A DNA stretch of 64,000 nt from Phycisphaerales bacterium. Its GTDB lineage: Bacteria; Planctomycetota; Phycisphaerae; Phycisphaerales; UBA1924. The notes below the pieces were generated by a model. The model saw nothing but the letters and a program-made list of their open reading frames with translations. It made no database searches and had not been told where the DNA came from. Below are positions 9,345 through 17,972 of this stretch, one piece after another (position 1 is the stretch's first letter; the number at the start of each line of letters is the position of its first letter). The position numbers were made by a program, and so were the translations under genes. Location: NCBI GenBank assembly GCA_029213305.1, contig JARGPA010000020.1, positions 1-64,000 on the forward strand, in the 5' to 3' direction.

Positions 9345-10175
9345 ATGCACACACAGACAACCACAACACAATCTAAAATCCACCTCTCCGTCGTCGCCCC
9401 TGCTCACAACGAGGAGGAAAACATCGACGAACTCATCAAACAAGTTGATGAGGCCCTTTCCCCTACCGGGATCACTTTCGAGTTTGTCATCGTCAACGAC
9501 GGATCTACTGACGACACGAAAGATAAAATTCTCGCTCATCAACCTCTTCGCCCTTGGGTGCGATGTATCTCAATGACCAACACCCCAGCAGGAAGCGGAA
9601 ACGGGCAATCCGCGGCATTCCACGCAGGATTCAGAGCAACCAAAGGCCGAATGATCGCGGTCCTCGATGCAGATCTGCAAAATGACCCCGCAGATATCCC
9701 AAAGATGCTTGAGCTCATGGAACAATCTGACGCTCATTTCATCCAAGGCGATCGATCCGCTGCTCGATCTCAAGGTGATGCAAAGATCCGTCAACTCGGT
9801 TCATGGGTTGGGCGCAAGTTCCGTCTCTGGATTCTTGGAGATACGATCACTGATACTGGATGCTCACTCAGAGTCATGAATCGCGAAATCGCTCTTGCAC
9901 TCCCACTCGAATTCAAAGGAATGCACCGGTTTATTCCTGCAACTGCTCGCCATCTCGGATACACAGTTATCGAAATGCCAGTCTCCCATCGACATCGACA
10001 CGCAGGGACTCCCAAGTACGGCATGGGGATCACCAAACGAGCATTACCTGGATTGATTGATCTCTTCGCAGTTCGATATATGCGAAATCGTAGAAAACCG
10101 ATCACTTCAATCGAAGATATGAGTCAATCTGCACCGATCGAACAACCAACCCTTGAAAGCGTGACCGCCGAATGA
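9345..10175 (+). CDS. Family 2 glycosyltransferase, DPM1/polyprenyl-phosphate type
   Basis: 276 residues. It starts with the nucleotide-sugar binding strand LSVVAPAHNEEENIDELI (about 14-31) and contains IVNDGSTDDT and the metal-binding DAD in VLDADLQNDPADIP (about 104-117). RHAGTPKYG near residue 225 matches the SKYG region of dolichyl/undecaprenyl-phosphate mannosyl- or glucosyltransferases. There are no obvious transmembrane helices at the C-terminus, so it resembles single-domain DPM1 rather than GtrB. Such enzymes load a sugar onto a lipid carrier for later transfer in the envelope. The next gene starts in an ATGA overlap, so the two work as a unit. Confidence 0.9.
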   Translation: MHTQTTTTQSKIHLSVVAPAHNEEENIDELIKQVDEALSPTGITFEFVIVNDGSTDDTKDKILAHQPLRPWVRCISMTNTPAGSGNGQSAAFHAGFRATKGRMIAVLDADLQNDPADIPKMLELMEQSDAHFIQGDRSAARSQGDAKIRQLGSWVGRKFRLWILGDTITDTGCSLRVMNREIALALPLEFKGMHRFIPATARHLGYTVIEMPVSHRHRHAGTPKYGMGITKRALPGLIDLFAVRYMRNRRKPITSIEDMSQSAPIEQPTLESVTAE

Positions 10176-10795
10176 AGCCAGGACCAATCATTGCGATGAT
10201 CGTCCTCGTCTTCCTCGGGATGTGGCTCGTTTTACAGCCTGCGCTGTCGCGTTCAGAAAAAGATCTCACGGTCAAAGTTGGCGCGATTGAAATCATGCTC
10301 AATCGCACAGAAAATAACGGGGAACTCCTCTACCAAGTCGTCGGCCCTACAAAGCTCAAAAGCGACGAGCTTCTCAACCCCATTGAACTCGACACATTCA
10401 TTACAGAACAAGTCACAAAGTGGAATCAGCGCCCTGCATTCGAACGACATCTCCTTGGATTCTTCAATATCACAAGTTGGGGGACATTTGGATGGGTCAT
10501 GATCGGTTTGATCGGACAATCCGCATTCTTCGGCCGAATGTTCGTCCAATGGATCATCTCTGAGAGATCAAGGGTCTCAACAGTCCCTGAAATCTTCTGG
10601 TGGTTCAGTTTCATCGGGGGACTCTGCCTATTCACTTATTTCGTCTGGAGAGTCGATATTGTTGGAGTCATGGGACAATCCACAGGTATCGTGATTTATG
10701 CACGAAATCTTCGATTGATAAAGAAAGAAAAGAAACGCTGCGATTGTGACACTCAATCTCCGATTGAAGACGACACCGCATCGACTAACACATAA
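10172..10795 (+). CDS. LAB_N (lipid A biosynthesis N-terminal) domain membrane protein
   Basis: 207 residues. It starts with one transmembrane helix (MIVLVFLGMWLVLQPALS), followed by a short periplasmic-looking domain. The LAB_N domain occupies residues about 105-190 with GWVMIGLIGQSAFFGRMFVQW, SRVSTVPEIFWWFSFIGG and three membrane helices, ending with YARNLRLIKKEKK. LAB_N proteins are found next to DPM1-like glycosyltransferases and are thought to help modify lipid A or other lipids (family knowledge; the reaction is unclear). The start codon overlaps the upstream glycosyltransferase stop by four bases. The N-terminal extra domain is longer than the bare LAB_N family. Confidence 0.9.
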   Translation: MKPGPIIAMIVLVFLGMWLVLQPALSRSEKDLTVKVGAIEIMLNRTENNGELLYQVVGPTKLKSDELLNPIELDTFITEQVTKWNQRPAFERHLLGFFNITSWGTFGWVMIGLIGQSAFFGRMFVQWIISERSRVSTVPEIFWWFSFIGGLCLFTYFVWRVDIVGVMGQSTGIVIYARNLRLIKKEKKRCDCDTQSPIEDDTASTNT

Positions 10796-10808
10796 AGGAA
10801 ACACTTTT

Positions 10809-11408
10809 ATGCTCATCTGGATCGACGACACACAACTCGACAGCATTGATAATCTAGAGACTGCATTCGAACTCGCTCGCAAACATGCAGAGGACGCGAA
10901 TCGACTCATCATTGATATCCAAGCAGACGGACAACCTATCGATGATCGTCTCTTAGACGAACCACCAACTGACAACGCAGGAATCAAAGAGCTTCGCCTG
11001 ACAACCACAGATCACACTGCTTTCCTATCCGAGACAATACAAAGTGCCAAGGAAGCACTCCAACTTACACGAGAAGACCAAGTCACTGCGACCGATCTCA
11101 TCCGCGGCGGCGATCTCGAACCTGCAATCGAATCACTCCAAGCAGTCCTCGAAGGTTGGCACGCCGTCCGTGATGTCGTTGGACAATCCGCCGCACTTGC
11201 AGATATTGATGTCAATCAACTTGTTGTTTCAAACACCACCGGACAAGAGTGCATCGAGAGCCTCTCAAAGAATCTCGCAGATATCCGCACTTCCCTCCAG
11301 AAACAGGACTGGGCATCACTCGGAGATACAATCGAATACGATCTTGAAGAACAAGTAATAAACTGGGGAATCCTGCTTAGTTCACTACACAACAAGATCA
11401 ACAACTAA
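10809..11408 (+). CDS. Unknown acidic helical protein
   Basis: 199 residues from the ATG at 10809, preceded by AAAGGAA; the open frame upstream lacks this feature. The protein is rich in Asp, Glu, Gln and Leu. It begins with a short beta-rich section (MLIWIDDTQLDSI, LIIDIQADGQPI) and then becomes long alpha helices with heptad-like spacing from about residue 80 on, so coiled-coil or bundle structure is likely. No signal peptide, membrane segment or catalytic motif is visible. The gap to the LAB_N gene is 13 bases, so it probably belongs to the same transcript as the glycosyltransferase. I do not recognise the family. Confidence 0.75.
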   Translation: MLIWIDDTQLDSIDNLETAFELARKHAEDANRLIIDIQADGQPIDDRLLDEPPTDNAGIKELRLTTTDHTAFLSETIQSAKEALQLTREDQVTATDLIRGGDLEPAIESLQAVLEGWHAVRDVVGQSAALADIDVNQLVVSNTTGQECIESLSKNLADIRTSLQKQDWASLGDTIEYDLEEQVINWGILLSSLHNKINN

Positions 11409-11486
11409 CGAAACTCGTCCCTCTTCTTTCAATGAGGCACCCTCCTGAGTGTTCAATCGACCAACTCGCCAAACCCCATCGACACA

Positions 11487-12155
11487 ATGATGGAAGATGC
11501 AAGCCAAACAATGGCTCGCGGCGAGTATCTCTCCGCCGCACTTTCCTGCAAAGAAGCACTCCTAGTTGCTCGTCAACACAACGACTTTGATCGAATGAAA
11601 CGCATCTGTCTACCGATGCTTGAGTCACAACGCTATATCCGTCAAGAGGCACTCGACTCAAACATCATCTACTCGATTGAAAGCTCTAAAGATATCCCAG
11701 AAGACCCCGGGCCCGCGTGCTATCTATTCGCACCAAACTTCGTCGGCGCTGATGCGCGTCGATTCCGATCTGCTGCAAACGACGCAGGTATCGGCGCATT
11801 CGTACTCACAAGAGAACCTATCACATCTCGCGGCGAGTGCCCGATCGTCGGAGTCGCAGAACGCGTCGTCCGTATCCGCGTGATTCCACCCAAAGACAAC
11901 ATCCTTACCGCGAACTGGTTCTCACACGCTGCAGAAGCATTGGGTGATCAAGCAATCAATGACGCGATCAACGCATCAGACCCCGATGATCCAAAGCAAT
12001 GGATTGTCGATGATTTCCTTGATCGAATCGATGCTTGCCCTGAACACGAAAAATTTATTAAAGCGCTCTCAGACGCATGCGACGACGCGATCAACGCACC
12101 CCCCACCCCGCGCAAGCGTCGACGCGGGATCATCAATGATCCGTACTCATTCTAA
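11487..12155 (+). CDS. Unknown cytoplasmic protein
   Basis: 222 residues. The start is the first ATG of a pair; no strong ribosome-binding site is seen, so an upstream non-ATG start cannot be excluded. The first 50 residues form two helices of TPR type (ARGEYLSAALSCKEALLVARQHNDFDRM). A middle region looks like an alpha/beta fold (ACYLFAPNFVGADARRFRSA, AGIGAFVLTREPI), and the C-terminus is a helical, acidic segment with the basic tail PRKRRRGIINDPYSF. No known motif is visible. It is 78 bases after the previous gene and points the same way, so it may be co-transcribed with it. An imperfect hairpin follows at 12178. Confidence 0.72.
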   Translation: MMEDASQTMARGEYLSAALSCKEALLVARQHNDFDRMKRICLPMLESQRYIRQEALDSNIIYSIESSKDIPEDPGPACYLFAPNFVGADARRFRSAANDAGIGAFVLTREPITSRGECPIVGVAERVVRIRVIPPKDNILTANWFSHAAEALGDQAINDAINASDPDDPKQWIVDDFLDRIDACPEHEKFIKALSDACDDAINAPPTPRKRRRGIINDPYSF

Positions 12156-12177
12156 AATGTAACCCCTTAAATAACAA

Positions 12178-12204
12178 CTGCCAGACACCTGAAGTATCTG
12201 ACAG
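12178..12204. terminator. Imperfect hairpin between convergent genes
   Basis: An 11-base stem with two G-U or mismatched positions and a five-base loop lies between the ends of two convergent genes. It has no clear U tract, so it is only a possible bidirectional terminator. Confidence 0.35.
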
Positions 12205-12246
12205 CCGCTCGTGGGTATGTGTTTGCTCACTTAGATAAGTACGATC

Positions 12247-13059
12247 TTACTTAACCGATACTCTTCGACGACGATTCGTCAATAGTGCACCTGCTCCGAG
12301 GATCATGATCGAGCTCGGAGTTGGAACATAGTTCGCGTTGTCATAACTAGACATATTCCCGATCGTGCCCGATGATGTTCCGTATTCACCATCGTTCACA
12401 GACACAAGATCGTATTGACCAAACTCAGAGTTCCATCCTGTATAAGTTCGATGTGTTGATGACAATAACTCGCCCGATGTAATATCGGTCACGGACGCGT
12501 CGAATATCCCATTCTCTGTATCCACTTCAAGTGACACTCGATACCATGTATCGAGTGACCACTGTCCGGCGCCCATTCCAAAATCTCGTGATCCAGATCC
12601 TCGGCCGTCGTTGTTCTGAACAAACAATCGGAACCGTCCATTTCCAGACGCATACACAACTGCTTGAGGCCCCCAGTTAAAATCTGTTTGATCAGTATCC
12701 TGAAAAAACCCCGTCGCACTCATCCAGTTTGGAGCACTTCCATTCCCTTGTTGATCGAGACGAACATCAATCTCAAAGCGTTGGATATTTGCAGGATTTA
12801 CCGCCGCCATCATCCCTCCTGAGGTCCCAACATGGTCCGCAATCTGCACCGCGTTTGTCTGGTTCCCGAATGCATCTGCTGTCTGGATTACCGAGATTGA
12901 ATCCCCGGGATGAGTTGGAGAATCTATAAAATTCACTGCGTCTTGCCATACCCCGCCTGGTAAACCACCCGGTGAATATCCTTCAAAGTCGTCGAAAATC
13001 CCTGCACATGCCCCACTCGTAACAAACAAAGACACACTGATAGCTGACAATAATTTCAT
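12247..13059 (-). CDS. PEP-CTERM-type anchored secreted protein
   Basis: 270 residues from the ATG at 13057-13059, chosen because GGGGAA lies six bases upstream and the signal peptide follows directly (MKLLSAISVSLFVTSGACAG). The body is a secreted beta-sandwich of LamG or concanavalin appearance with strands such as RFEIDVRLDQQ and WYRVSLEVDTENGIFDASV. The C-terminus is VPTPSSIMILGAGALLTNRR plus further basic residues: Pro, a hydrophobic helix and an Arg cluster. This is the planctomycete form of the PEP-CTERM sorting signal, processed by an exosortase and linked to exopolysaccharide or surface attachment in other bacteria. No exosortase is in this window. The ligand of the domain is unknown. 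Confidence 0.82.
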   Translation of the reverse strand: MKLLSAISVSLFVTSGACAGIFDDFEGYSPGGLPGGVWQDAVNFIDSPTHPGDSISVIQTADAFGNQTNAVQIADHVGTSGGMMAAVNPANIQRFEIDVRLDQQGNGSAPNWMSATGFFQDTDQTDFNWGPQAVVYASGNGRFRLFVQNNDGRGSGSRDFGMGAGQWSLDTWYRVSLEVDTENGIFDASVTDITSGELLSSTHRTYTGWNSEFGQYDLVSVNDGEYGTSSGTIGNMSSYDNANYVPTPSSIMILGAGALLTNRRRRVSVK

Positions 13060-13235
13060 CTTGTTCCCCATTAACCCACGATGATTTAAACTTTCTGTCG
13101 TCGTGAGTACTCCGCAACGACATTCACAGAATGCGTTGTGCAAGAGATCCTTCGTCACTCGACTCTGTACATACTGCGCTATCTTTGATTCGGATCCAGC
13201 CCATTCATAAATTCACTATGAAATGAACAAAAAAC

Positions 13236-14297
13236 TTACCCACCGTCCCGCGAAAGCGTGTCAACGATATTTTGAACAACCGCGTCAGTATCGATCTGCT
13301 CTGCGCTTGCTTCAAAGTTTAGTAGCACCCGATGCCGCAATGCTGGTAACGCGACCTTCTGGATATCTTCAATCGCAACACTTGCTCTCCCATCGAGTAA
13401 CGCATGACATTTCCCTGCAAGCATCAGCGCTTGAGCAGCGCGGGGAGAAGCTCCAAGTGCAACAAACTGATTCACCATTGGAGTTGCAAACTCACCCGAC
13501 GACAACATCCCCTTGGGATGTGTCGCAAGAACACAACGAATCGCGTAATCTCGCACATGCTCTGCAACAGGAACCTGACGAACGAGTTGTTGATGTGAAA
13601 TCAATCGCTCTGCATTGAGCACAGGACTAATCGTCGCGTGATTCGCGCCTGTTGTACGCACAACAATCTCTGCGAGCTCTTCGCGCGTCCCATACCCGAC
13701 CTTGAGCTTGAAGAAGAACCGATCCAACTGCGCCTCAGGCAATGGATAAGTACCCTCTTGCTCAACCGGGTTCTGAGTCGCAAGAACAAAGAACGGACTC
13801 GGGAGCGAGTGAGTTGTTGTTCCAACTGTGACACTCTGCTCTTGCATTGCTTCGAGTAATGCAGACTGAGTTTTGGGTGTTGCACGATTGATCTCATCCG
13901 CAAGAAGAATCTGCGAAAACACAGGACCTGGTTGGAAACGAAATCCACGCGTCGTTCGTCCTTGTTCATCTTCATGTTCATCAATCACTGTTGTCCCAGT
14001 GATATCCGCAGGCATCAAGTCCGGAGTGAACTGCACGCGCCCAAACTTCAGATCAACTGCTTCTGCGATACTACGAACAAGCAGCGTCTTCCCGATCCCA
14101 GGTACACCCTCAAGGAGCGCGTGTCCGCCGACGAACAAACAAACGAGAGTCTGCTCAATCGCATCTCGCTGACCAACTACCGCTTTAGAGACTTGTTCAC
14201 GGACTGCTTCAAAATCCGTGCGAAACCCCTCAGTTGCAATTGCAACCTGATCAGCGCTCATTGGATTAGTCTGCGACGACGAACTCGATTCACTCAT
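13236..14297 (-). CDS. MoxR-family AAA+ ATPase
   Basis: 353 residues from the ATG at 14295-14297 (an alternative start lies seven codons upstream). Walker A is EGVPGIGKT near residue 68, Walker B ILLADEINRATPKTQSALLEAM, then sensor 1 FFVLATQNPVEQEGTYPLPEAQLDRFF, all typical of MoxR. The C-terminal AAA lid domain follows. MoxR proteins are chaperones for maturation of protein complexes, usually with a DUF58 and a VWA partner. None is adjacent here: the only VWA/BatA gene in the window is at 4633..6513, about 7 kb away. The Ser-rich N-terminus is not part of the domain. The gene is followed by a gap and a PEP-CTERM gene. Confidence 0.95.
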   Translation of the reverse strand: MSESSSSSQTNPMSADQVAIATEGFRTDFEAVREQVSKAVVGQRDAIEQTLVCLFVGGHALLEGVPGIGKTLLVRSIAEAVDLKFGRVQFTPDLMPADITGTTVIDEHEDEQGRTTRGFRFQPGPVFSQILLADEINRATPKTQSALLEAMQEQSVTVGTTTHSLPSPFFVLATQNPVEQEGTYPLPEAQLDRFFFKLKVGYGTREELAEIVVRTTGANHATISPVLNAERLISHQQLVRQVPVAEHVRDYAIRCVLATHPKGMLSSGEFATPMVNQFVALGASPRAAQALMLAGKCHALLDGRASVAIEDIQKVALPALRHRVLLNFEASAEQIDTDAVVQNIVDTLSRDGG

Positions 14298-14323
14298 ACC
14301 ATTATGATAGTGGAACAACCATG

Positions 14324-14355
14324 AAAAAACCGATCTGGATGATTCCAGATCGGTT
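14324..14355 (-). terminator. Rho-independent terminator of the tRNA-Cys gene
   Basis: On the minus strand an 11-base stem (AACCGATCTGG) with a short loop ends in a run of T. It lies 20 bases after the 3' end of the tRNA and just before the start of MoxR. Confidence 0.85.
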
Positions 14356-14375
14356 CATTCAGGTTTCTCAACCAA

Positions 14376-14460
14376 AGGCCGCAGTGGGATTCGAACCCAC
14401 GATTGGCTTTCGCACAACGGATTTGCAATCCGTCCCCTTAGACCACTCGGGCACACGGCC
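14376..14460 (-). tRNA. tRNA-Cys (anticodon GCA) with a long variable arm
   Basis: The reverse complement folds as a complete cloverleaf. The acceptor stem has seven pairs (the last two G-U), the D-stem is CCC/GGG with an 11-base loop, and the anticodon stem ACGGA/TCCGT carries loop TTGCAAA, so the anticodon is GCA. The T-arm is GTGGG TTCGAAT CCCAC and the discriminator base is U73. GCA and U73 are the main cysteine identity elements. The variable region has 16 bases (TGTGCGAAAGCCAATC) and can form a short arm with a GAAA loop and a bulged U. With the discriminator the gene is 85 bases, instead of about 74 in ordinary bacterial tRNA-Cys. CCA is not encoded. A terminator follows. Confidence 0.9.
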
Positions 14461-14631
14461 GAAAACACAGATCTCAGATGAAATCTGCGGAGATCACACT
14501 ACAAACCCACCGAGCAAAGGTCAACACCAAAGCCCCATTTCGAGTCTGAAATCATCACTTACACCCACTCTTCCCATCATCAACACACAAATGACGATAC
14601 CATAGACACTGATGTTGCCGATACTCTGAGC

Positions 14632-15705
14632 ATGGAACACCCCACGATGAACACAATCCGCTCCTCAATCATCCTCGCACTCATCTGCGGCACTGCAAAC
14701 ACGCAAACCGTATTCGCACAGTCCGAATCGACTATGAGCTCACCAAGCGACCAATCACCTGGGAACAAACAACAAGTTGAAGAAGCACTCGCGATCTTAC
14801 CCCGAGTCGGGACAACCCAAGTTCCAGTAATGCCCACACGACAAGCAGTGTCCGTCGCAGTCCAACCCGGACTCACACAAGGGCAAGACTGGCTCAAAGT
14901 ACTCCACGAAACTCTCGAAGAACCCATTGAACCATCCACGCTCGCTGAAGGCGCTTACATCCTCAAACGACTTGGAAATATCGTGCGAGGCCCTGATGGA
15001 TTCCTGATCTTTGTCCCAGACAAGGATCACCGGGAACCGGGAGAAGGACCAGTTCTACTCATGCCTTGTAGAACCCTTGAGCAACTCGAAACTGAATGGT
15101 CAGGACAAGAAATCATCATTTCTGGTGAAATCTTCAGTTACCACAAACGAAATCAGCTCCTAATCTCTGCGTACAGCCTTGCAAAAGCAGATGCAATGAA
15201 TCAGGATGACCAAACAACTAACTCGGAATCCAAGCAAGATCCACAACAACCAACCTCAATCGAAGATGATCCGGATGTCCAAGATCTACTCGAAGAACTT
15301 GAGTTTCAATTTCAACCTACGGACAACAACCGTAGAGCAAATCATCGGGAACTTGATTCTCCAATTATTCAAACTGCGCCGCGAAAACAAGCGACCCTCC
15401 CAGACTCAAGTGCAGGTATTGAAGAGGGCACACTCATTCTGCGGCGTCCCGCAAGACTCGTTCGCAACAATACCGGTGCATGGACTGTGGTTTTCGACAA
15501 TGACAACAAAGATGAAAGTGACGCGATCGCGCTCATTGTTGAACCGTGCAGAATGCTAATGAGAATGGAATCAATCGCAATGGAAGACGGCGACGCAGGA
15601 CAACTCCTCGTTTCAGGCCGTGTCTACACCTACAAAGGATCAGGGTATATCCTCCCAACCCTCATGCAACGAATCCGGCCACAAGGGATCAACACACTTC
15701 AATAG
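14632..15705 (+). CDS. Secreted protein with two copies of an unknown domain
   Basis: 357 residues, or 352 if the second ATG at 14647 is used; that gives a cleaner signal peptide (MNTIRSSIILALICGTANTQ, cleavage near VFAQ). After a Pro/Gln-rich stretch two related domains are seen, at residues about 105-184 and 264-347. Both read EG-x-x-ILxR, then VR, a Gly and a strand ending in DxD, then PCRxL and finally SGxxxxY before the last strand. The two copies are joined by an acidic linker (DDPDVQDLLEELEFQFQP). The fold is probably a small beta barrel. The function is not recognised. A strong terminator follows, so the gene is probably monocistronic. Confidence 0.8.
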   Translation: MEHPTMNTIRSSIILALICGTANTQTVFAQSESTMSSPSDQSPGNKQQVEEALAILPRVGTTQVPVMPTRQAVSVAVQPGLTQGQDWLKVLHETLEEPIEPSTLAEGAYILKRLGNIVRGPDGFLIFVPDKDHREPGEGPVLLMPCRTLEQLETEWSGQEIIISGEIFSYHKRNQLLISAYSLAKADAMNQDDQTTNSESKQDPQQPTSIEDDPDVQDLLEELEFQFQPTDNNRRANHRELDSPIIQTAPRKQATLPDSSAGIEEGTLILRRPARLVRNNTGAWTVVFDNDNKDESDAIALIVEPCRMLMRMESIAMEDGDAGQLLVSGRVYTYKGSGYILPTLMQRIRPQGINTLQ

Positions 15706-15730
15706 TAAACAAAGATCATAAATATGCAAT

Positions 15731-15770
15731 AAAAAACCCCGAGCACATTGCACGGGGTTTTTTATTTTTT
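15731..15770. terminator. Strong bidirectional terminator
   Basis: AAAAAACCCCG, an 11-base loop, CGGGGTTTTTT and a further T run. The A tract on one side and the T tract on the other let it serve both the plus-strand gene ending at 15705 and nuoH ending at 15812. Confidence 0.9.
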
Positions 15771-15811
15771 CTATTCAGTTTGGGTAGATTCACTCTCGAA
15801 TCATCTACAAC

Positions 15812-17206
15812 TTAAACTGATCCTTGAATCGGACGATCTTCAATCGCAAGTGCAAGCGATGGACGAGCTATCACACGCTCCCCTTCCATTGGGCTATACC
15901 GCGACCCGTACAACGGAATCTTACGATTCGCTGTCGAGTTACCAAACGCACCCGCAAGTAGCTTACGAACTACCATGATAACAACGAGCATTCCGACATT
16001 CGACGCAAACAGAGGTAAGAACGACGTCGCGCCAAAGTAAACCATGATCGAAGTCACAACAAGCATCAACATCCCTGCGGGGATCATTCCTTGCCACCCG
16101 AGCATCATTACCTGATCATATCGGATTCGTGGAATTGTCCAACGAACCACAATCGCGAGACAAACCATCAACACGACCTTGATTGCAAAGACTGAAATCT
16201 TGAGCAATACCGCAAGGATACCAGTCGCTTCCGGGCTCGTAAGCCCGACGAATGGCAAGTGGTAACCACCCAAGAACAACAATGTGAAGAACGCACACGC
16301 AGTGACAAGATGTGCGTATTCAGCCATAAAGAACAACGCGAATCGCATCGAGGAATACTCAGTATGGAATCCGCCGACGAGTTCCTGCTCCGCTTCTGCG
16401 TTATCGAAAGGAGCGCGGTTCGCTTCTGCTAATCCACAGATATAGAACAATATCGCAGGGAGAGGCAGACTCAACGCCAACCAACCATGCGTTGCTTGAT
16501 ACTCAACAATCTCATTCGGGATAAACGATCCCGCAATAAGCAATGCACAAAGCAATGAAAGCCCAAGCGGGATCTCATAACTAATCATCTGAGCAGTCGC
16601 ACGCAAACCACCGAGCATTGAATACTTGTTGTTCGATGCCCATCCACCAAGGGTGACGCCGTACACACCGAGAGATGCAACCGCGAGTAGATAAATGATC
16701 CCTACTGAAACATTTGCTCCAGAGACCATAACAGTCTGTGCTTGGAGATGTCCGAAGAAGAACTCACTGATCGCACCAATGTAAAATGGCAACTCGAACA
16801 TCCATTGAAAGAATCCGATGTCCGCCGTCGCAGGCAACTCAAACGATCCACCCCAAGGCATAATCACAAACCCGACCAATGCAGGTACAACCGCGAGTAG
16901 AGGACCAAGCGTGAAGAGCACACGATCGACATTCTTTGGTGTGAAATCTTCCTTCACGAAGAACTTCAAACCGTCTGCTAAAGGTTGTCCAAGTGCGAGA
17001 AACCCTTTAAGGAAACTCAACCAAGGCAACCCAAAGTCGAAACCAACCCGGTTTGGACCAATGCGATCTTGGATATATGAACAGATCTTGCGTTCAAGAT
17101 AAACGCCGTAAGCTACCAAGCCCAAAATCGCATGTACACCAATCCCAAGGACCAATGCGGAGATAATGAACTGCCAATCAATTAGACCGTGGATGAACTC
17201 GCTCAT
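15812..17206 (-). CDS. nuoH: NADH-quinone oxidoreductase subunit H (NuoH)
   Basis: 464 residues from the ATG at 17204-17206 (GAGG upstream). NuoH is the membrane subunit at the junction of the hydrophilic and membrane arms of complex I, near the quinone site. Typical signatures are IQDRIGPNRVG, LADGLKFFVKEDFTP and AEANRAPFDNAEAEQELVGG followed by FHTEYSSMRFALFFMAEY. Eight or more membrane helices are visible. The length exceeds the usual 320-350 residues because of a longer periplasmic loop and a C-terminal tail (about 40 residues: LYGSRYSPMEGERVIARP). No other nuo gene is adjacent: upstream, seven bases away, is a TANGO2-family gene, and the terminator at 15731 lies downstream. Other complex I genes must be elsewhere. 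Confidence 0.96.
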   Translation of the reverse strand: MSEFIHGLIDWQFIISALVLGIGVHAILGLVAYGVYLERKICSYIQDRIGPNRVGFDFGLPWLSFLKGFLALGQPLADGLKFFVKEDFTPKNVDRVLFTLGPLLAVVPALVGFVIMPWGGSFELPATADIGFFQWMFELPFYIGAISEFFFGHLQAQTVMVSGANVSVGIIYLLAVASLGVYGVTLGGWASNNKYSMLGGLRATAQMISYEIPLGLSLLCALLIAGSFIPNEIVEYQATHGWLALSLPLPAILFYICGLAEANRAPFDNAEAEQELVGGFHTEYSSMRFALFFMAEYAHLVTACAFFTLLFLGGYHLPFVGLTSPEATGILAVLLKISVFAIKVVLMVCLAIVVRWTIPRIRYDQVMMLGWQGMIPAGMLMLVVTSIMVYFGATSFLPLFASNVGMLVVIMVVRKLLAGAFGNSTANRKIPLYGSRYSPMEGERVIARPSLALAIEDRPIQGSV

Positions 17207-17213
17207 AGTGCCT

Positions 17214-17966
17214 CTATCGTAGCATCCCCGCGCCAACAGGGTCACAAACTGGGTCTCCGATCGGGAATCGATCGTATAAAATCTTCGGCCGCTGATCACC
17301 TTCTACAAAAACACTCGTCACACTCGATGTTCTCGCATCTGCTCGTGACATCATGACCGACAACTCAGGTCGATCTGCCCATTGATGTCGGTGATACCGC
17401 CTTTGATTCTCAATATTCGGATCTTGTGCAACACTAGATGCAAACAATGGAATCCGACATTGGACAAGTTCATCACCGAGTCCTGATGACGCGAAACAAA
17501 TCGGAGCATCTAAAGCAGTAAACGGCTGCAAATCCACAAGTTGCATCGCATCAAATCGCTTTGCGGTAAACTCGTACCCACCTGAGTGAGCTTTGCCGAC
17601 CAGGACCATTCTGAACGGAGAAAATCCTCGCAAGTCCATCTGATCAAGCTTTGCGCTCGCATCTCGAGCATTTCCAAGTTGAATCAGCTCTGGAATCAAC
17701 AACCCCCGAGATCGATTCGCAATTGGTCGATCCGGATCAAGCTCATCATCTGAAAGATTCAGATTGATCAACCCGATATAGAACCCATTCTCATGCGCCG
17801 CAACCCAAGTCCCACCTCTATCTGGGTCAATCGGGTAACTCGCTTTGGTTCCATCCCCGAGTTCGTGCCACGAAGGTTCTAACTCGACAGACCGATCCCG
17901 CAACTCGTCACGAGAGTGCATCGCAGAGAATCCAGATTTAGTTGGGATAATCGAAAGCGTGCACAC
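17214..17966 (-). CDS. NRDE/TANGO2-family protein
   Basis: 250 residues, GTG start at 17964-17966, six bases after the DinB stop. The N-terminus MCTLSIIPTKSGF followed by SRDELRDR, and later DPDRGGTWVAAHENG, is the family signature (Cys2 and NRDE-like motif). The family is related to the N-terminal nucleophile hydrolase fold; Cys2 would be the nucleophile after Met removal. In animals TANGO2 affects lipid and haem handling; the bacterial substrate is unknown. It lies in a tight minus-strand run: DinB, TANGO2, nuoH, with gaps of six and seven bases, so co-expression with nuoH is likely. Confidence 0.88.
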   Translation of the reverse strand: MCTLSIIPTKSGFSAMHSRDELRDRSVELEPSWHELGDGTKASYPIDPDRGGTWVAAHENGFYIGLINLNLSDDELDPDRPIANRSRGLLIPELIQLGNARDASAKLDQMDLRGFSPFRMVLVGKAHSGGYEFTAKRFDAMQLVDLQPFTALDAPICFASSGLGDELVQCRIPLFASSVAQDPNIENQRRYHRHQWADRPELSVMMSRADARTSSVTSVFVEGDQRPKILYDRFPIGDPVCDPVGAGMLR

Positions 17967-17972
17967 GAAGGG

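Noticed and set aside
14376-14460. Reading the gene as tRNA-Ser or tRNA-Sec because of the long variable region
   Set aside because: Anticodon is GCA and the discriminator is U; serine tRNA has G73 and selenocysteine tRNA has an 8-base acceptor stem and UCA anticodon.
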